Shown here: piece after piece, positions 1-9,089 of the stretch | Position numbering within the stretch: position 1 is the first letter of the stretch | Layout of the letters: each line of letters opens with the position of its first letter | Assembly (NCBI RefSeq): GCF_002967715.1 | Contig: NZ_PUIA01000016.1 | Span: 62,001 to 126,000, forward strand | DNA: 64,000 nt | DNA from: Blastopirellula marina | GTDB taxonomy: Bacteria > Planctomycetota > Planctomycetia > Pirellulales > Pirellulaceae | Reading direction: 5' to 3' | Notes under the pieces: model-generated | Seen by the model: the letters and a program-made list of their open reading frames with translations, nothing else | Told to the model about the DNA's origin: nothing | Databases searched by the model: none | Translations under genes and position numbers: made by a program

Positions 1-982
1 CGGCTTCGGTACGTGCCACGTTCTCGCGGATCGAGTGGATCGACTGATTCAGGACAGACACTTCTTGTAAGATCGCGTCGAGTGATTGACCTTGGTTCTG
101 GATTCCAGAGGACAGCGTGGATGCGCTGCCATGCAAATGGCCAGAGCTGGCTGCGACCCCCTCCACACTGCGACTGAACGTAGCAATCACGCGATTCCAC
201 GAATCGATTGTTCGACTGAGATCCGTACGCAGAGACTGCACCAGCCCATCTTGGACGTTTGGTATCTCGACCGTCAAATCGCCGTGGGCGGCACGATCGA
301 ACACCGGTCGGAGTTGGTCGATCGCCTCACGCAATACCGTATGTTGACGGCGGTTCGCGATCTGTTCGCGAACTCGTGCGTTCGACGTTCTCAAGGAAGA
401 ATAAATTCCCACCAGCAGAACCGCGTCTTCAATGACCACCCATGCAGCGTGTTCGAGAGCCAGAGCCAAAGCCGGATCGGCAAGTCCAAAGATCGAGTGC
501 GGCCATAGCACGGCGCGTACCAGGTGGTCAACGGCCGTGAATAATGTGGCTGAAAGCAAAACAAGTGGATCGCGATAAAGTGATAGAAATGCCAAGGAAG
601 CAAAAACATGGAAGTGAACTTCCGTGCGACCGCCACTGATATGGATAAATAACGCGGAAAAGCCTGCTTGAGAAACAGCCATGACATAACGCGTCAGAGG
701 GTTTTCGCCGTGATACCAGCCCAGGTAAGCAGGGATTGCGCCCAGCAAGAATCCAAGAATCGCAGAGGCCCAGACATGCATATGGACACTGGACTGCGTT
801 CCAGCCCACGTTTGTGGCGTAAGGAAAATCGCCATTCCAAGTGCGATGATCGCTTGGAGCAGCATGAGCCCTGCGAACAAGCGATTCGTGTGGGCATCTG
901 CCTTTTGCTCCTCAAGTCGCAAGAGAGAACGCTCTTCCTGATCAAGCCCAAGGTATTGCGGAAACAGGATCTTCTTAAGCAC
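1..982 (-). CDS. Methyl-accepting chemotaxis protein, 5' part only (runs off the window)
   Basis: The gene begins at a GTG (982) preceded by AAAGGA at good spacing and stays open to the window edge, giving about 327 residues. Residues 35-180 form several hydrophobic helices. After these comes a cytosolic region with linker-like heptads typical of the start of a chemoreceptor signalling domain (VLREAIDQLRPVF, then ILQEVSVLNQSIHSIRENV). The membrane part is unusually rich in histidine: H67, H69, H91, H114, H123, H125 and H153, including HMH and HFHVF. No large periplasmic ligand domain is visible, so the signal may be sensed within the membrane; a redox, metal or gas ligand is inference only. 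The start overlaps the end of the RedB-like gene by 8 bases, suggesting translational coupling. The conserved tip of the signalling domain lies outside the window, so the assignment is strong but not complete. Confidence 0.72.
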   Translation of the reverse strand, partial: MLKKILFPQYLGLDQEERSLLRLEEQKADAHTNRLFAGLMLLQAIIALGMAIFLTPQTWAGTQSSVHMHVWASAILGFLLGAIPAYLGWYHGENPLTRYVMAVSQAGFSALFIHISGGRTEVHFHVFASLAFLSLYRDPLVLLSATLFTAVDHLVRAVLWPHSIFGLADPALALALEHAAWVVIEDAVLLVGIYSSLRTSNARVREQIANRRQHTVLREAIDQLRPVFDRAAHGDLTVEIPNVQDGLVQSLRTDLSRTIDSWNRVIATFSRSVEGVAASSGHLHGSASTLSSGIQNQGQSLDAILQEVSVLNQSIHSIRENVARTEA

Positions 983-1658
983 GGCAATTTCCTTTACAGC
1001 AGGCAGGTAGCAAACGCTTGGGCGTTGGTGCGATATCGTTTGACGATGAGTTATGAGGTTTCGAGTGCAGCGGACAACCAAACACGGGATAGGTCTCGTA
1101 CTCAGGGCTGCCATTCAATGCGGCTTCAAGGCTTGCTAGTCCAGCGCTTGCGCCTTGATGGCCTCGGCTAGAGGTAACTCCTCCGCTGAACTTGAGCTTC
1201 CCCTGGGCATTGAACAGCATGCAGTGGCCGCTGGTCTTGGCTTGAAAGCGATGAGCTTCCTCGTCTTTGGTATCGAAGTGCAGGGAAACGTTGTTTCGCG
1301 TCTTCCATTCGTTCAACTGCTGGCGGCACGAGGCAAAGTCGTTCGCATTCTCGCCGGGATGGAACTCGTCTCCCATGCATACTAGAACGATCGACAGGGA
1401 GGGAGTGGTACTGATTGGCAGCAGGTTGTCGAGCGTTGCCCGGCTGCATGGGCAGCCAGGATGTAGAAAGACCAGCAAAGTATGAGAGTCGATCGTTCGC
1501 TCGAGGTTAGAACTCGTCGGCCATTGGCTGGGAGGCAGCGAACGGGGGCCTTGTGTGCCTGCGTAGACGCCAAGGGAAACGAACACAAATACCACTGCTG
1601 CAAGCCAGGCGGCAAAAGCAATGACATATGGCTTCGGTTTGGAAGATACAGTGTTCAC
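975..1658 (-). CDS. RedB-like membrane-anchored thiol protein (thioredoxin-like fold)
   Basis: About 227 residues from a GTG at 1658, chosen because an AGGGG element lies 10 bases upstream and the product then starts just before a single hydrophobic anchor (PYVIAFAAWLAAVVFVFV). The exported part carries HPGCPCSRATL, a Cys-x-Cys site placed like the active site of thioredoxin-fold proteins, then GHCMLFNAQGKLKFSGG and a closing VFGCPL. This pattern matches proteins annotated as RedB-like in planctomycetes; their biochemical role is not established as far as I know. The stop codon lies inside the start region of the chemoreceptor gene, so the two are probably translated together, which suggests a thiol or redox link to that receptor (inference). 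An upstream in-frame start at 1820 exists but would add a stretch with no signal-like character. Confidence 0.6.
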   Translation of the reverse strand: MNTVSSKPKPYVIAFAAWLAAVVFVFVSLGVYAGTQGPRSLPPSQWPTSSNLERTIDSHTLLVFLHPGCPCSRATLDNLLPISTTPSLSIVLVCMGDEFHPGENANDFASCRQQLNEWKTRNNVSLHFDTKDEEAHRFQAKTSGHCMLFNAQGKLKFSGGVTSSRGHQGASAGLASLEAALNGSPEYETYPVFGCPLHSKPHNSSSNDIAPTPKRLLPACCKGNCRA

Positions 1659-1854
1659 AGTTGATGCCCCTACGAACGACAAAACGTATGCAGGAACGTA
1701 GGTCAGATTACACCGCGTTGGGGAAAAATGGCGTGAACCCGAAGCAGGCAAATGGGTATTTTGAGTGCCAGTGGGGAGGTGGCATTGGATTAGGGGGGGC
1801 GTAGCGATGAGGCAGGGCATTCAAGAGGGAGCCATGCCATAATATTGTGGGGGT

Positions 1855-1895
1855 AAAAAAAGCGGGCCAAGATGTAAAGTCTTGGCCCGCTTTTT
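1855..1895 (-). terminator. Perfect bidirectional rho-independent terminator after glnN
   Basis: A 12-bp perfect stem (AGCGGGCCAAGA at 1861-1872, TCTTGGCCCGCT at 1880-1891) with a 7-base loop. It is flanked by six A on the left (1855-1860) and five T on the right, so it can end transcription from either strand. It sits 36 bases past the glnN stop. Confidence 0.9.
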
Positions 1896-1930
1896 AGGAA
1901 AAGATTGAATTAGCGAATGCAATCAACCGC

Positions 1931-4183
1931 TTAGCGGATGAAGAGCATTTCCTGGTAGGTTGGTAGCGGCCACAGGTCGTCGGCCACGTAGTCTTCCAGT
2001 TCGTCAGCGTACTTACGAACTTCGTTCATTGCCGGCAAGACTTCCTTGCAGTAGCAATCCGACTTCTTGTGCCAGCATTCGATGCCTTCAGCCTTAGCCG
2101 AAAGGGAAACGAGCGTCGAGATGCTGTCCTGGAGCGACTTGACCAGCGAGGTCATCTTGTCCAGGGTATCCTTGTCGAACTCGTAGCCGAGGGCAAGCAG
2201 GTTCGCACATGTCGAAGCAAGTTCGTTCTGGTAGCGGACCGCAGCTGGGAAGATCATCGTGCGAGCCATTTCGATGGTCAGATTGGTTTCGACCGCGACC
2301 GACTTGCAGTACTGTTCCAGGTAGATTTCCAGACGGCTTTCCAATTCGCGTTCGGAAAGCACGTTGTACTTGGTGAACAGTTCTTTGACTTCCGGCTTTT
2401 CCAGGTAGGGAAGAGCTTCGGCGGTGGTCTTCAGGTTCAGAAGGCCACGCTTTTCAGCTTCTTGGTGCCATTCTTCCGAGTAGCCGTCGCCATTGAAGAT
2501 GATGCTACCGTACTCGTTCATGATGTCGCCCATGAGCTTGGTCAGGGCAGCGTTCAGTTTCGATGGGTCGCCACCGGTTGCTTCTTCCAGCTTGGTCGCA
2601 CAGTAGTCAAGCGATTCGGCAACGATGGTGTTCATCGCGACGAGCGGACCGGCGATCGACTGGTTAGAACCGACAGCACGGAACTCGAAACGGTTCCCGG
2701 TAAACGCGAACGGGCTGGTTCGGTTGCGGTCGCCAGCGTCTTTCGGCAATGGCGGTAGAACGTCGGCACCGATTTCCAGCGTACCCCTAGGAATCGAACT
2801 GCTGGCACCGCCACCCTTGATCTGTTCGAAGACGTCCGTCAGCTGGTCGCCCAAGAAGATCGAGATGATGGCCGGAGGAGCTTCGTTGGCACCCAAGCGG
2901 TGATCGTTGGAAGCCGAAGCAACCACGGCACGCAGCAGGCCTTGGAACTTGTGTACGGCACGAATAACGGCGGCACAGAAGACCAGGAACTGAGCGTTTT
3001 CGTGTGGCGTGTCGCCTGGATCCAGCAAGTTGCCCTGCGAAGAGCTACCCATCGACCAGTTGACGTGCTTACCGCTACCGTTGACGCCAGCGAAAGGCTT
3101 TTCGTGCGTCAAGCAAGCCATGCCGTACTTCTCGGCGACTCGCTTCAGCGTGATCATGATCAGCTGCTGATGGTCGGTTGCGACGTTGGCAAACTCGAAC
3201 ATCGGAGCGATTTCGTACTGGCCTGGAGCTACTTCGTTGTGACGAGTCTTGACTGGGATACCCAGCTTGAACAGTTCACGTTCGGTTTCCAGCATGAATG
3301 CCAGAACGCGATCTGGAATCGCACCGAAGTAGTGGTCGTCAAATTCCTGCCCCTTTGGTGGCTTGGCACCAAACAAGGTGCGACCTGCGTTCAAAAGGTC
3401 GGGGCGAGCGAAGAAGAAGTTGCGATCGACCAGGAAGTATTCCTGTTCAGGACCGGCGGTCGAGCTGACCATGGCACCATCGGTGTGACCGAAGAGAGCC
3501 AGGATACGCTGAGCTTGCTTGTTCAAAGCCTGCATCGAGCGCAGAACCGGGGTCTTCTTATCGAGAGCTTCACCCGTCCACGAAACGAACGCGGTGGGGA
3601 TACACAGCGTAGTTCCGTTCGGGTTTTCCATGATGTAAGCAGGACTGGTAACGTCCCAAGCGGTGTAACCACGTGCTTCAAACGTTTGGCGAATACCGCC
3701 CGATGGAAAGCTGGAGCCGTCCGGTTCGCCCTGGATCAACTGGGAGCCGCTGAATTCGGCGATGGCACTGCCGCTGCCATCTGGGCTCAGGAAGCTATCG
3801 TGCTTTTCAGCAGTGAAACCAGTCAGCGGATAGAAGACGTGGGCGTAGTGGGTTGCACCCTTTTCGATGGCCCAGTCTTTCATTGCCGAGGCAACGTAGT
3901 CGGCGACGGTCGTGTCGAGCTTCTCGCCCGTTTCGATCGTCTTCATCAGCGTCTTGAAGATTGGCTTGGGAAGACGGTCCTTCATGACCGATTTGCTGAA
4001 GACATTCGCGCAGAACAGCTCTTGGGTAGGTGTCTCCAAGAAGTTCATGGCTGGAGCGGAGGGCTTGTAGTTGGTAACCGCCGCGATGGCTGCCATTCGC
4101 GCCGACCCGCCAGCGTACCCGCTACCGTTGCCTGTGGTAGTTGTTCCGTTGGAACCCGCCTTACCTTTCGATACCGTACTCAC
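1931..4183 (-). CDS. glnN: Type III glutamine synthetase (GSIII)
   Basis: A 750-residue cytoplasmic enzyme that makes glutamine from glutamate, ammonia and ATP. Family hallmarks are the catalytic-core segments [41 protein letters not shown] and [16 protein letters not shown]; the length is that of GSIII rather than the ~470-residue GSI. The start is a GTG at 4183 with GGAGG 10 bases upstream. Residues 7-27 are a Gly/Ser/Thr-rich tail that appears disordered. The gene stands alone: a strong terminator lies downstream, and a 500-base upstream region holds two GG-N10-GC promoter elements, pointing to sigma-54 (RpoN) nitrogen control. No glnK, amtB or ntrBC is in the window. Confidence 0.96.
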   Translation of the reverse strand: MSTVSKGKAGSNGTTTTGNGSGYAGGSARMAAIAAVTNYKPSAPAMNFLETPTQELFCANVFSKSVMKDRLPKPIFKTLMKTIETGEKLDTTVADYVASAMKDWAIEKGATHYAHVFYPLTGFTAEKHDSFLSPDGSGSAIAEFSGSQLIQGEPDGSSFPSGGIRQTFEARGYTAWDVTSPAYIMENPNGTTLCIPTAFVSWTGEALDKKTPVLRSMQALNKQAQRILALFGHTDGAMVSSTAGPEQEYFLVDRNFFFARPDLLNAGRTLFGAKPPKGQEFDDHYFGAIPDRVLAFMLETERELFKLGIPVKTRHNEVAPGQYEIAPMFEFANVATDHQQLIMITLKRVAEKYGMACLTHEKPFAGVNGSGKHVNWSMGSSSQGNLLDPGDTPHENAQFLVFCAAVIRAVHKFQGLLRAVVASASNDHRLGANEAPPAIISIFLGDQLTDVFEQIKGGGASSSIPRGTLEIGADVLPPLPKDAGDRNRTSPFAFTGNRFEFRAVGSNQSIAGPLVAMNTIVAESLDYCATKLEEATGGDPSKLNAALTKLMGDIMNEYGSIIFNGDGYSEEWHQEAEKRGLLNLKTTAEALPYLEKPEVKELFTKYNVLSERELESRLEIYLEQYCKSVAVETNLTIEMARTMIFPAAVRYQNELASTCANLLALGYEFDKDTLDKMTSLVKSLQDSISTLVSLSAKAEGIECWHKKSDCYCKEVLPAMNEVRKYADELEDYVADDLWPLPTYQEMLFIR

Positions 4184-4313
4184 TAGTGTGTGACCTCCAA
4201 AGCCTAGCGCGAACGGCGAGCCCCATCAGGGATCCGCTCCACGCTTTTCGTTGTTGAAATTCCCTTACGATCTTTTGTTTCGCGATCCCTGCGAAAGCAT
4301 GGTGCGGAGTGAT

Positions 4314-4329
4314 AGCAATTACCGTGCCG
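4314..4329 (-). promoter_or_regulatory. Sigma-54 (-24/-12) promoter candidate for glnN, proximal
   Basis: On the minus strand the site reads CGGCACGGTAATTGCT. Against the consensus TGGCACG-N4-TTGC[TA] it differs only in the first base, and it keeps the obligatory GG-N10-GC spacing. It would start transcription near 4302, about 120 bases before the glnN start codon. The element is bracketed by the inverted repeat AGTGAT (4308-4313) and ATCACT (4331-4336). Confidence 0.68.
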
Positions 4330-4454
4330 CATCACTATAAGACGCAAAATCCCTAGAAAATGACCCCAAAAAGGGCATCGTCTGCGCGCAAAAGCAGCGT
4401 GACCTGCATAGAAATGTAGCAAAAAAGACTTGCCGAGGCCTGTTTTTTAAACTT

Positions 4455-4470
4455 TGCAAATAAGGTGCCG
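4455..4470 (-). promoter_or_regulatory. Second sigma-54 promoter-like element upstream of glnN
   Basis: On the minus strand the site reads CGGCACCTTATTTGCA, again GG-N10-GC and again differing from TGGCAC-N5-TTGCA only at the first base. It lies about 140 bases upstream of the proximal element. It could be an alternative promoter or a poised binding site. A TPR gene starts divergently at 4685, but the element points towards glnN. Confidence 0.5.
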
Positions 4471-4684
4471 ATAGCACTAGCGAGGGAGATCAATTTTTGC
4501 CCACCTTTCGTAAGTGCTACCGCTGGGAATCAGCGAAGTCTAAACTCAGCCCGAACATTTCCGCCGCTGAAAACTCTTACTCAACGGCCACTTTCGCTAA
4601 ACTTAAAGCGTCTACGATCACCTGTGAAGTAGGCAAATCAGTCAAAACGCTCAAGGGGCAAAACTATCTCGGGGGATCGAATCG

Positions 4685-6334
4685 ATGAAGGTTTGCTGTT
4701 CGCCGTCCACAATCATGGTGTTGGCTGTAGCGGTATGGTTGACGGCCTGTTCTTTCGCAAGTGCTGAAGTCCCTTTGTTTTCCGGTTTGGGCGAGCATCG
4801 CTGGGGGATTTCCAGCAACAACCCTCAGGCCCAGGCCTATTTCAACCAGGGCCTGGCGTTTATGTACGGCTTTAACCACGACGAAGCGATCCGTAGCTTT
4901 CATGAGGCTGCCCGGCTCGATCCCAATTGCCCCGCTCCTTGGTGGGCTATCTCGCTGGCGAACGGTCCCAACATCAACTACCCGCTGTTAGACGAAAAGC
5001 ATGCTCCCCTCGCCTGGGAGGCCTTGCAGAAAGCGAAACAGTTGGCAAGTAATGGTTCGCCGCTAGAGCAGGGACTGATCGCAGCGCTTGAGCAGCGATA
5101 TACCCAGACGCCGCCAGAAGACCGCAAGCCCCTGGACCAAGCCTATGCTGATGCGATGCGCAAGCTTTGGGAGAAGTATCCTGACGAGCCAGACGTGGGA
5201 GCACTTTTCGCGGAGAGCTTGATGGATCTTTGGCCCTGGGATCTGTGGCAGAAAGCTGGGGTAGCCAATCCAGATACCCGAGAAGTCATTCAGACGCTGG
5301 AGGCCGTTCTTAAAAAGTCCCCTGAACATCCCTTGGCGTTGCATCTGTACATTCACACGCTCGAAGCCTCGGGTGAAGTGGCTAAAGCAGCCGACGAAGC
5401 CGATCGACTTCGCAATTTGCAGCCTGGGTTGGGGCACATGGTCCATATGCCGAGTCATATTGACGTCCGTTTAGGAGCCTGGCGGAAAGCGATTGCGGCC
5501 AATGAAAAAGCCATCACTGCCGACACGGCCTATAAACAGCAGTCTCCCGAACAGGACTTTTTCCGAATCTACATGGCCCACAATCGTCATATGTTGGCGT
5601 TTGCCGCGATGATGATTGGCCAAGAGAAGGTCGCTACCGATCAAATCAACCTGATGCTCGAAGAGATGCCTGAGAGTTGGGTAACAGCCAATGCGCCGTT
5701 CGTCGATGGCATGCATAGTATGCCCTACGAGATGCACATTCGTTTCGGCCGTTGGGACGCGATTCTGGAAGAACCCGAACCGGCCGAGCACTTTCCGATT
5801 TGCCGAGCGATGCGGCATTTTGCCCGGGGAGTTGCATACGCTGCCAAGAAGCAGTCAGGCCAGGCTCGCCAAGAGCAAGTGACGTTTCGCGAACTAAAGA
5901 GGGCGATTCCAGAAGAGGCGTTCTTTGCTCAGAACCCGGCCTCAGTCGTGTTGGATATCGCCGATCATATGCTCGAAGGAGAGATCCTCTACCGCGAAGG
6001 CAAGACCGACGAAGCCGTTGCAAGCTTGACCAAAGCGGTCGAACTGGAAGACTCACTGCGATACACGGAACCGCCTGACTGGATCCAGCCGGTACGCCAT
6101 GCTTTGGCTGCGACCCTAATGGATGCCAAGCGGTACCCAGAGGCCGAGGCCGTTTTGCAAAGCGATCTGCGTATCCATCCACATAATGGGTGGGCTTTGT
6201 ACGACTTGGCACGCAGCCTGCAAATGCAGGGGAAGCTCGACGAGGCCGCTAAGGTCCAAGCTGAATTCGAGGTAGCCTGGAAGGATGCCGACGTGAAAAT
6301 GAGTTCGGCATGTATGTGCTTGCCAGCCGAATAG
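4685..6334 (+). CDS. Exported TPR-repeat protein, probable lipoprotein
   Basis: 549 residues. The N-terminus is a signal peptide ending in a possible lipobox, LTAC (Cys 22); cleavage after SFASA by signal peptidase I is the alternative. The mature part consists of helix-turn-helix TPR units such as AQAYFNQGLAFMYGFNHDEA followed by IRSFHEAARLDPNC, and near the C-terminus GWALYDLARSLQMQGKLDEA. Most likely a periplasmic scaffold; no catalytic residues or partner are evident. It is transcribed away from glnN and convergently with the FAD monooxygenase. Two late cysteines (SSACMCLPAE) end the protein. Confidence 0.75.
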   Translation: MKVCCSPSTIMVLAVAVWLTACSFASAEVPLFSGLGEHRWGISSNNPQAQAYFNQGLAFMYGFNHDEAIRSFHEAARLDPNCPAPWWAISLANGPNINYPLLDEKHAPLAWEALQKAKQLASNGSPLEQGLIAALEQRYTQTPPEDRKPLDQAYADAMRKLWEKYPDEPDVGALFAESLMDLWPWDLWQKAGVANPDTREVIQTLEAVLKKSPEHPLALHLYIHTLEASGEVAKAADEADRLRNLQPGLGHMVHMPSHIDVRLGAWRKAIAANEKAITADTAYKQQSPEQDFFRIYMAHNRHMLAFAAMMIGQEKVATDQINLMLEEMPESWVTANAPFVDGMHSMPYEMHIRFGRWDAILEEPEPAEHFPICRAMRHFARGVAYAAKKQSGQARQEQVTFRELKRAIPEEAFFAQNPASVVLDIADHMLEGEILYREGKTDEAVASLTKAVELEDSLRYTEPPDWIQPVRHALAATLMDAKRYPEAEAVLQSDLRIHPHNGWALYDLARSLQMQGKLDEAAKVQAEFEVAWKDADVKMSSACMCLPAE

Positions 6335-6376
6335 CTTGCAACGAGTAACCGGTGGTTTCTTACTAGTTGGGATGCG

Positions 6377-7567
6377 TTATCGATCCCGGTCCCGTCTTCG
6401 TGAACGCGGTTTCTCTTCGGTGGGCGGTTCTTCCGATTCGGTGCTAAATAGCGGGACTGGGTGATCCAGCCCGCTTACTGTTTTAAGCATTGTTTCTCGG
6501 ACGCTTTTCCAGTGGAGCATCTTGGGGGCGAGGAAGTTACGCAGCATTCGCTTGATGAATGACTCTCCCTTCACAAAGCCGGTCATGGTACGAATGCGCT
6601 GCACGATCGCGTTGTCGACCGGCCATCGTTGTTGATGGTAGAGGGAAAGCTCGTTTCGTTTAACCAGTTCAGCAAACACCCAGGCATCTTCAATTCCCAG
6701 ATTCATCCCGCGTGCGCCCACGGGTGAGTGAAGGTGCGCGGCATCGCCGGCGAAGTAGACTTTTCCCACATTCATGGCCTCGACCAGCCGATGGGCAATA
6801 TGAAAAGACGAGTTCCATTGCGACTCACCAATCGGAGTGCACTCCGTCAACTGGGCGAGTGGTTCTGGGTAGTTGCCCAGGACACGCCAAAGCGTTGGCT
6901 CGCCAGGCTTTTCCTCTCCAGTGAAGACCGGCAATAAGAAGAGAAAGCCATCGTCTTGCAGCTTGATATGAGCTCGATCCGGTGCGAAGTCGGTCGCCAA
7001 CGGGATATCGTCGAGTACCCAGGCTCGATCATAAGTGTCACCAGGGAACGGTACGTGCACCGACTTGCGGGCCAGGCTGTGTGCTCCATCGGACGCGAGA
7101 ATCCACGGTGCCGTTACCGACTCGTTGGCTTGAGTTTCGACATGGACTAATTCTGCTTTTCCCTCGGCTAGTTTGGGGGAATCGACCAGTTCGAGTTGAC
7201 GCTCGATCTCGATTCCTCGCTCGGCAAGATCTTCTCGCAGGACGCGTTCGGTTGCGGCTTGGGAAAGGGCCAGCATAAACGGGAAGCGATGTTCGAGTTC
7301 TTCGAAGTTGACCTCGGCGACGATGCGGCCATTGCGATGAATGGTCGTTCCATGAATCTTGCGCCCCAAGGCCAACAGCTTGTCGGTAATCCCTGAGGCC
7401 TCAAATAGTTCCAGCGTGCGTGGATTAACGGCAAGTGCCTTCGAGTTTTTGGAAGGCTCGGCACGCTTGTCCACAATCCGAGGGGTCATCCCATGGCGCG
7501 ACAGGAACGCAGCGGCAGCCATGCCGACTGGACCAGCGCCGATAATAAGTGGTGGTGAGTGCGTCAT
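6377..7567 (-). CDS. FAD-dependent monooxygenase (aromatic hydroxylase type)
   Basis: A flavoprotein of about 396 residues of the p-hydroxybenzoate hydroxylase superfamily, expected to use FAD and NAD(P)H to hydroxylate an aromatic or related substrate in the cytoplasm. Seen: the dinucleotide-binding LIIGAGPVGMAAAAFLSRHG at the N-terminus, the ASDGAHS motif in the middle (WILASDGAHSLARKSV) and the second FAD motif YFAGDAAHLHSPVGARGMN. The start at 7567 is where the family begins; upstream in-frame starts (7621, 7651) add a tail without similarity to a signal peptide. The last residues are a basic RSRRRDRDR tail. The substrate cannot be told and the gene has no operon partner. Confidence 0.85.
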   Translation of the reverse strand: MTHSPPLIIGAGPVGMAAAAFLSRHGMTPRIVDKRAEPSKNSKALAVNPRTLELFEASGITDKLLALGRKIHGTTIHRNGRIVAEVNFEELEHRFPFMLALSQAATERVLREDLAERGIEIERQLELVDSPKLAEGKAELVHVETQANESVTAPWILASDGAHSLARKSVHVPFPGDTYDRAWVLDDIPLATDFAPDRAHIKLQDDGFLFLLPVFTGEEKPGEPTLWRVLGNYPEPLAQLTECTPIGESQWNSSFHIAHRLVEAMNVGKVYFAGDAAHLHSPVGARGMNLGIEDAWVFAELVKRNELSLYHQQRWPVDNAIVQRIRTMTGFVKGESFIKRMLRNFLAPKMLHWKSVRETMLKTVSGLDHPVPLFSTESEEPPTEEKPRSRRRDRDR

Positions 7568-7751
7568 GCAAAGGTTGGGGAAAAGATGGGATCCGTCTTC
7601 GCGGTGGAAACAACTATTCATCACCCTAGGTTGCCAGGCGGTCCTCTGCAACTAAGGGAGACCTGGTAATGATTGAGATTACCAGAGAGAGACCGTTAGA
7701 ATAATCTGCGTTGGTCTATTCTCGTAGAGTCTTAACCAGGGAAAGCAGCCG

Positions 7752-8996
7752 ATGTCCGCTTCGTATCGATTTTTGCTTAGTACCACCTTGTTGGCAATCT
7801 TGTGCACTGGCCTTCATGCCGAAGACTGGCCGCAATGGCAAGGTCCAAATCGCGATGGTGTTTCCAGCGAAACAGCTTTAAGTGCCAAATGGCCAGAAGC
7901 CGGCCCGCCGATTGTATGGCAAATCAACGATTTGGGAGACGGGTACGGCGCGGTATCGATTGTCGATGGCGTGATTTACCTGATAGTCAACCAAGGCTTG
8001 GACAATGAATTGGTGAAAGCACTGGATGCGACCAATGGACAGACGCTTTGGGCAACCCGAATCGGAAAAGTTGGCAATCCCGATCAGAAGCCAAGCTACC
8101 CGGCTGCACGTAGCACGCCGACCATCGATGGCGAGATGGCCTACGTGTTAGGTTCCGACGGCGACCTGGTTTGCCTGAAGGCCAAGAGCGGAGAAGTCGT
8201 TTGGCAGAAGAATGTTCGTAGCGAATACGATGGCAAGCCAGGTACTTGGGCCTATTCCGAGTCACCGCTGGTCGATGGAAATAAGGTGATTGTCACGCCA
8301 GGTGGCCCGGAGGTGGGAATCGTAGCGGTCGATAAAATGACCGGCAAAACGATATGGGAGGCCAAGACGCCTGAGATGGGTGCGGCGGCTTATGCTTCGG
8401 TCCAGAAGATAACCGCGGCAGGAAAGCCGCAGTACGTTGCCTTCATGGCCAATGGCCTTGCCGGGGTCAGTGCCGAGGACGGAACGTTTCTCTGGTCTTA
8501 CACACGCACCAAAGGGATCGCCAACATGCCCACGCCGGTTATTGACGGCGAAGTCGTCTATAGCGGCGGTTCACGAGCAGGCGGCGGTGCCGTTCGGTTG
8601 GTTGCTCAGCAACTGGGCGTCTTGTCCGAAGAATTGTATTTTGATCCAAAGCTCCCCACGGCGATTGGCGGGGCGGTCAAAGTAGGTGATTACCTTTACG
8701 GCTGTAGCAACTCGACGCTCATGTGCGTCAATTTTTTAACTGGCAAAATCGCGTGGCAGGAACGCATCAGTGCGGCGGCATCCATTCTTTTTGCCGACGG
8801 GCGTCTGTATCTGCACACGGAAGATGGCAAGGTCATGATGGTTGCAGCGACGCCTGAGAAGTTAGACATGATCAGCGAATTCACGCTGCCGGACCAGCCG
8901 GAAGGAACTGGCAAAGAATGGGCCTATCCGGCCTTGGCCAATGGCAAGCTGTACCTACGTCAGCACGGCACAATTTGGTGTTATGGCATGAAGTAG
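7752..8996 (+). CDS. Exported PQQ-like beta-propeller protein
   Basis: 414 residues with a signal peptide (cleavage probably after LHA, residue 24), then the DWPQWQGPNRDGVSSE opening common in planctomycete PQQ-domain proteins. Repeated blades follow, each with a GxxxW core: ALDATNGQTLWATRIG, LKAKSGEVVWQKNV, VDKMTGKTIWEAK, CVNFLTGKIAWQERI. The fold resembles BamB and quinoprotein dehydrogenases, but the usual cofactor-binding residues cannot be confirmed, so a structural or binding role in the periplasm is as likely as an enzymatic one. Monocistronic, convergent with the rhodanese gene. Confidence 0.82.
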   Translation: MSASYRFLLSTTLLAILCTGLHAEDWPQWQGPNRDGVSSETALSAKWPEAGPPIVWQINDLGDGYGAVSIVDGVIYLIVNQGLDNELVKALDATNGQTLWATRIGKVGNPDQKPSYPAARSTPTIDGEMAYVLGSDGDLVCLKAKSGEVVWQKNVRSEYDGKPGTWAYSESPLVDGNKVIVTPGGPEVGIVAVDKMTGKTIWEAKTPEMGAAAYASVQKITAAGKPQYVAFMANGLAGVSAEDGTFLWSYTRTKGIANMPTPVIDGEVVYSGGSRAGGGAVRLVAQQLGVLSEELYFDPKLPTAIGGAVKVGDYLYGCSNSTLMCVNFLTGKIAWQERISAAASILFADGRLYLHTEDGKVMMVAATPEKLDMISEFTLPDQPEGTGKEWAYPALANGKLYLRQHGTIWCYGMK

Positions 8997-9013
8997 TGAA
9001 ATAATGAGGGGAA

Positions 9014-9077
9014 GGCAGCGAAGCGTGTCGCACGAGTGATGGGTGGAACTACTCGTATCGGTTACAACTTCGCTGCC
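9014..9077. terminator. Nested hairpin between two convergent genes
   Basis: Outer arms GGCAGCGAAG (9014-9023) and CTTCGCTGCC (9068-9077) are perfect complements and enclose a second perfect pair, ACGAGT (9032-9037) and ACTCGT (9051-9056). There is no T run, so it is not a classic intrinsic terminator, but its place between convergent stops suggests transcript-end processing. Confidence 0.5.
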
Positions 9078-9089
9078 CAAACCCCCGTA

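Larger units (their letters stand above)
4184..4684. other. Divergent intergenic region between glnN and the TPR gene
   Basis: About 500 bases without a credible gene. It holds the glnN leader (GGAGG near 4193-4197), the two sigma-54-type elements and AT-rich stretches around 4425-4460. A 63-codon open frame at 4497-4688 has no ribosome-binding site and no recognisable product. I see no clear activator-binding palindrome. Confidence 0.6.

Noticed and set aside
86-508. 140-codon plus-strand frame at the left edge
   Set aside because: The minus strand carries a chemoreceptor with a good start and membrane helices; this is its shadow.
2900-4186. Long open frame (428 codons) antisense to glnN
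   Set aside because: Pure mirror of glnN; composition is Val/Gly/Gln-rich without motifs and no ribosome-binding site.
4497-4688. 63-codon frame before the TPR gene
   Set aside because: No ribosome-binding site, unlikely composition, lies in the promoter region.
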